A stretch of 8,279 nucleotides of DNA, from the NCBI GenBank assembly GCA_039182715.1, contig JBCDBY010000208.1:1-8279 (forward strand), written 5' to 3'. The notes below the pieces were generated by a model. It searched no databases, was not told the DNA's origin, and saw only the letters and a program-made list of their open reading frames with translations. The stretch comes from JBCDBY01 sp039182715. GTDB taxonomy: Bacteria; Planctomycetota; PLA2. Made by a program: the position numbers and the translations under genes. Of this stretch, positions 6,406 through 8,279 are shown piece by piece. Position 1 is the first letter of the stretch, and each line of letters begins with the position of its first letter.

Positions 6406-6858
6406 ATGAAGCGAGATGTGGTTTGGGGCGCGATCGGACGAGGTCCGGCAGCGCTGTGGATGCTGGCTGGGGCCCTCGTGCTGTGCGCGACGGTCCTGGG
6501 CGAACGAGCCGTGGCTGCGGAACCCAAGCACGACTTCGAAGTCGTGGATCGTGCGCAGCTCTATTACGGCAAGAAGAAGCACCCGAAGACCCCGGCCGTC
6601 TGCGTGGCCGACTCCGTCTGGGCCGAGATCCCCGAGTACAAGAAGATCCTCGAAGAGGAGCTGGACGCGGACGATCCCCGCTACCACCTGCTGTTGAAGC
6701 GCGCGACCAAGCGCTTCCAGCGCGCCTTGAAGAAGCTCGCCGGCCGGGACGGCTATGACGTCATCGGCGAGGTGGGTGCGATCAAGGCGGTGGGCAAGAA
6801 GAAGAAGAAGATCCCGACCGTCACCCAGGGACTCATCGAGCTGGTGACGCGGGACTAG
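6406..6858 (+). CDS. Small exported basic protein, possibly Skp/OmpH-like
   Basis: A protein of 150 residues from ATG 6406, not assigned to a named family. Residues 1-38 form a signal peptide: basic start (K2, R3, R12), hydrophobic core ALWMLAGALVLCATVLG (16-32), and AVAA before a likely cut at 38/39. The mature part has a short strand-like AVCVADSVW (64-72), IPEYKKILEEELD (75-87), a basic helix (about 92-112), GYDVIGEVGAI (116-126), a KKKKK run (131-135) and IPTVTQGLIELV. The order D-x-V...EYKK, helix, GYDV, then a final VTQGLIEL resembles a much shortened Skp/OmpH periplasmic chaperone; this is pattern reading only. Alternative in-frame starts are ATG 6337 (GGGGGA at 6323-6328, 8-nt spacer) and GTG 6199. 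I chose 6406 because the signal peptide then begins normally, although its GGAG is 12 nt away. It is followed after 13 nt by the secretin gene, probably as one operon. Confidence 0.75.
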   Translation: MKRDVVWGAIGRGPAALWMLAGALVLCATVLGERAVAAEPKHDFEVVDRAQLYYGKKKHPKTPAVCVADSVWAEIPEYKKILEEELDADDPRYHLLLKRATKRFQRALKKLAGRDGYDVIGEVGAIKAVGKKKKKIPTVTQGLIELVTRD

Positions 6859-6860
6859 CG

Positions 6861-6865
6861 GGAGG
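6861..6865 (+). promoter_or_regulatory. Ribosome binding site that decides the secretin start
   Basis: GGAGG at 6861-6865 lies 6 nt before ATG 6872 but only 3 nt before the in-frame GTG 6869, so ATG 6872 is the better start. An out-of-frame ATG at 6867 is followed at once by TGA and cannot encode anything. Confidence 0.75.
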
Positions 6866-6871
6866 CATGTG

Positions 6872-8227
6872 ATGACCGGATCGCTTCGTGTCCTGATCGT
6901 TCTGCTCGGTGCCGCGGCTGCGGTCTGTGCGCAGGACAAGAAGCCGCAGCCGGTGAAGAAAGAGGCGGCGAAGGCAGCGCCGGCAAAGAATGCGCCGGCG
7001 AAGAAGGCAGCCGCGCCCAAGCCGCCGCCGCCGCCGGACTACCAGTTCCTCACGGACGAACTCGTCGTCCGCAAGGACGGCAAGCTGATGTGGTTCTATC
7101 GCACGAACCACGTCGCGTCGACCAACCTGAAGGAGTCGATCGAGAAGCTGAAGATTCCGGGCATCGAGTACCTCATCCCGAAGAGGAAGACCTACGCGTT
7201 CAACTTCGACAAGGACGAGAAGCAGAAGCGCATCAGCCTATCCGCGCCGCCGCTCGGCAAGGAGCAGGTCGACGAGAACATTCTCATTATCGTCTTCCCG
7301 CCGCCCTACAAGGAGATCGTCGAGGAGTTCCTCGACCGGTTCGACGTGCCGACGCCGCAGGTGTTCATCAAGGCGAAGGTCGTCGAGGTCACGCTCGACT
7401 CCGGACTCGATCTGGGCACGTCGATCACCTTCGATCGCGGCGCGGACAAGCCGAACGCATTCTTCCGCGGGTTCACGAGCAGCTTCAAGCCGGCCTCGTT
7501 CACCGAGCCGAACGCGAGCGGCCTGAGCCTGTTCTTCGATGACCTCGGGATGGACAGCAGCACGCTCAACGCGGAGATCAACGCGCTGCAGGAGCGCGGC
7601 AGCGCGAACATCCTCTCCGAGCCGAGCATCGTCGCGGCGCAGGGCCAGCTGGCCACGCTCGTGACCGGTACCGAGACGCCGATCTCGGAAATCACGATCG
7701 TCGGCTCGAGCGAGCGCATCTCGACCAAGTTCAAGGACACCGGCATTCGCCTCGACTTCACGCCGCTGCATATCGGCCGCGAGTACGTGAAGCTGCGCGT
7801 GCGCGTCGAGGTCTCGTCGGTGACCGACTTCCTGACCGTGCAGGGCACCGACCTGACGGTCCAGAACCCGATCATCGCGCAGCGCAACTCGGAGACGGTC
7901 GTGACGCTGCGGGATGGCATGACCTTCGTCATGGGCGGGCTCTACACGATCTCCGAGATCGACGACCGGTCCGGCATCCCGCTGCTCATGGACATCCCCG
8001 GTCTGAAGTACCTCTTCAGCCGCGAACGCAAGACGAAGGTGAAGTCGGAGCTCGACTTCTTCGTCACGCCGTCGATCGTCAAGCATCGCCTCGATGCCGG
8101 CGTCTTCATGCCGCCGGGCGAGCGCGAGCGCCTCGCCCGCATCAAGGCGAAGGCGGAAGGTCGCGAGGTCGAGAGCGACGAGGAACGCCTCGCCCGCGAG
8201 ACCGAGTCCGAGCGCGATACCGAGTGA
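6872..8227 (+). CDS. Short secretin (type II/III secretion or pilus outer-membrane channel protein)
   Basis: A 451-residue secretin-family protein, expected to form a multimeric outer-membrane channel. Residues 1-20 are a signal peptide, with VCA at the probable cut. Residues 21-55 are a Lys/Ala/Pro-rich linker ending in five prolines. Residues 57-158 make a short N-terminal periplasmic region whose end (NILIIVF...VEEFLDRFDVP) has the usual N-domain strand-helix pattern. The secretin core spans about 159-405: TPQVFIKAKVVEV, NILSEPSIVAAQGQLATLV (246-264) with GTETP, LRDGMTFVMGGLY, IPLLMDIPGLKYLF (369-382), and a C-terminal ELDFFVTPSIV around 396. The tail is charged. At 451 residues it is well below GspD or PilQ (about 650-750) and nearer CpaC/RcpA-type secretins. 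No ATPase, pilin or inner-membrane gene is in view, so the parent system is unknown. A lipobox is absent. Confidence 0.92.
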   Translation: MTGSLRVLIVLLGAAAAVCAQDKKPQPVKKEAAKAAPAKNAPAKKAAAPKPPPPPDYQFLTDELVVRKDGKLMWFYRTNHVASTNLKESIEKLKIPGIEYLIPKRKTYAFNFDKDEKQKRISLSAPPLGKEQVDENILIIVFPPPYKEIVEEFLDRFDVPTPQVFIKAKVVEVTLDSGLDLGTSITFDRGADKPNAFFRGFTSSFKPASFTEPNASGLSLFFDDLGMDSSTLNAEINALQERGSANILSEPSIVAAQGQLATLVTGTETPISEITIVGSSERISTKFKDTGIRLDFTPLHIGREYVKLRVRVEVSSVTDFLTVQGTDLTVQNPIIAQRNSETVVTLRDGMTFVMGGLYTISEIDDRSGIPLLMDIPGLKYLFSRERKTKVKSELDFFVTPSIVKHRLDAGVFMPPGERERLARIKAKAEGREVESDEERLARETESERDTE

Positions 8228-8279
8228 GGCCAGGAGCTAGGGGCCAGGAGCCAGGGGCCAGGGGCCAGGGGCCGGGGGC
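8228..8279 (+). repeat. G-rich 7-bp tandem repeat, consensus GGCCAGG, running off the window
   Basis: Beginning at the base after the secretin stop codon, the sequence splits exactly into heptamers: GGCCAGG, AGCTAGG, GGCCAGG, AGCCAGG, GGCCAGG, GGCCAGG, GGCCGGG, then GGC at the edge. That is seven full units, four identical and three differing by one or two bases. The later units hold four G-runs of at least four separated by 2-3 bases, meeting the usual G-quadruplex pattern on the plus strand, while GGCC within each unit is palindromic. Its total length and the next gene are not visible. It could be a simple-sequence array, part of a dispersed repeat family, or an element influencing transcript ends. 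Confidence 0.85.

Noticed and set aside
6072..6758. 228-residue plus-strand frame starting in the leader
   Set aside because: It reads through the hairpins and then out of frame through the exported-protein gene as an Arg/Gly-rich translation; no signal or domain is seen.
1..8279. tRNA or rRNA genes, or a defence system
   Set aside because: No tRNA-like arms, rRNA motifs, toxin-antitoxin, restriction or nuclease gene could be recognised in any frame.

Overview
This is a GC-rich (by eye roughly two-thirds G+C), gene-dense bacterial window. The taxon cannot be fixed from the sequence. A secretin with a signal peptide, preceded by a small exported protein, implies a cell with an outer membrane. 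The gene mix would suit a deltaproteobacterial-type lineage (Myxococcota, Desulfobacterota or Binatota), but that is inference.

Layout. (i) 1-2409, plus strand: the 3' part of a hydantoinase/oxoprolinase A-subunit gene (hyuA) joined by an ATGA overlap to a complete B-subunit gene (hyuB). Nine bases later comes a small gene (2419-3138) for a membrane-anchored or exported protein with twelve cysteines in CxxC pairs, part of them DnaJ-zinc-finger-like. (ii) 3135-5921, minus strand: an XRE-family regulator with a probable GTG start, followed after 39 nt by a large exported alkaline-phosphatase-superfamily hydrolase. The hydrolase converges on the cysteine-rich gene and both stop codons share one CTAG. 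(iii) 5922-6405: a 484-base divergent non-coding region, locally AT-richer than its surroundings. It holds two 16-bp TTGAC...GTCAA operator-like palindromes and several hairpins. One is a UUCG hairpin with a T-rich tract and one is a perfect 13-bp stem. (iv) 6406-8227, plus strand: a small exported basic protein (weakly Skp/OmpH-like), then a short stand-alone secretin with a strong Shine-Dalgarno sequence. (v) 8228-8279: a 7-bp G-rich tandem repeat that starts at the base after the secretin stop and runs off the window.

How they may work together. HyuA and HyuB are known to form one ATP-dependent amidohydrolase or carboxylase complex; the substrate cannot be read here. The regulator and phosphatase probably share a transcript. 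The small protein and secretin probably form a two-gene outer-membrane unit behind a long structured leader. No established defence, CRISPR or mobile element was found. The least explained parts are the structured leader with paired operators, the exported protein/secretin pair, the DnaJ-finger membrane protein and the terminal heptamer repeat.
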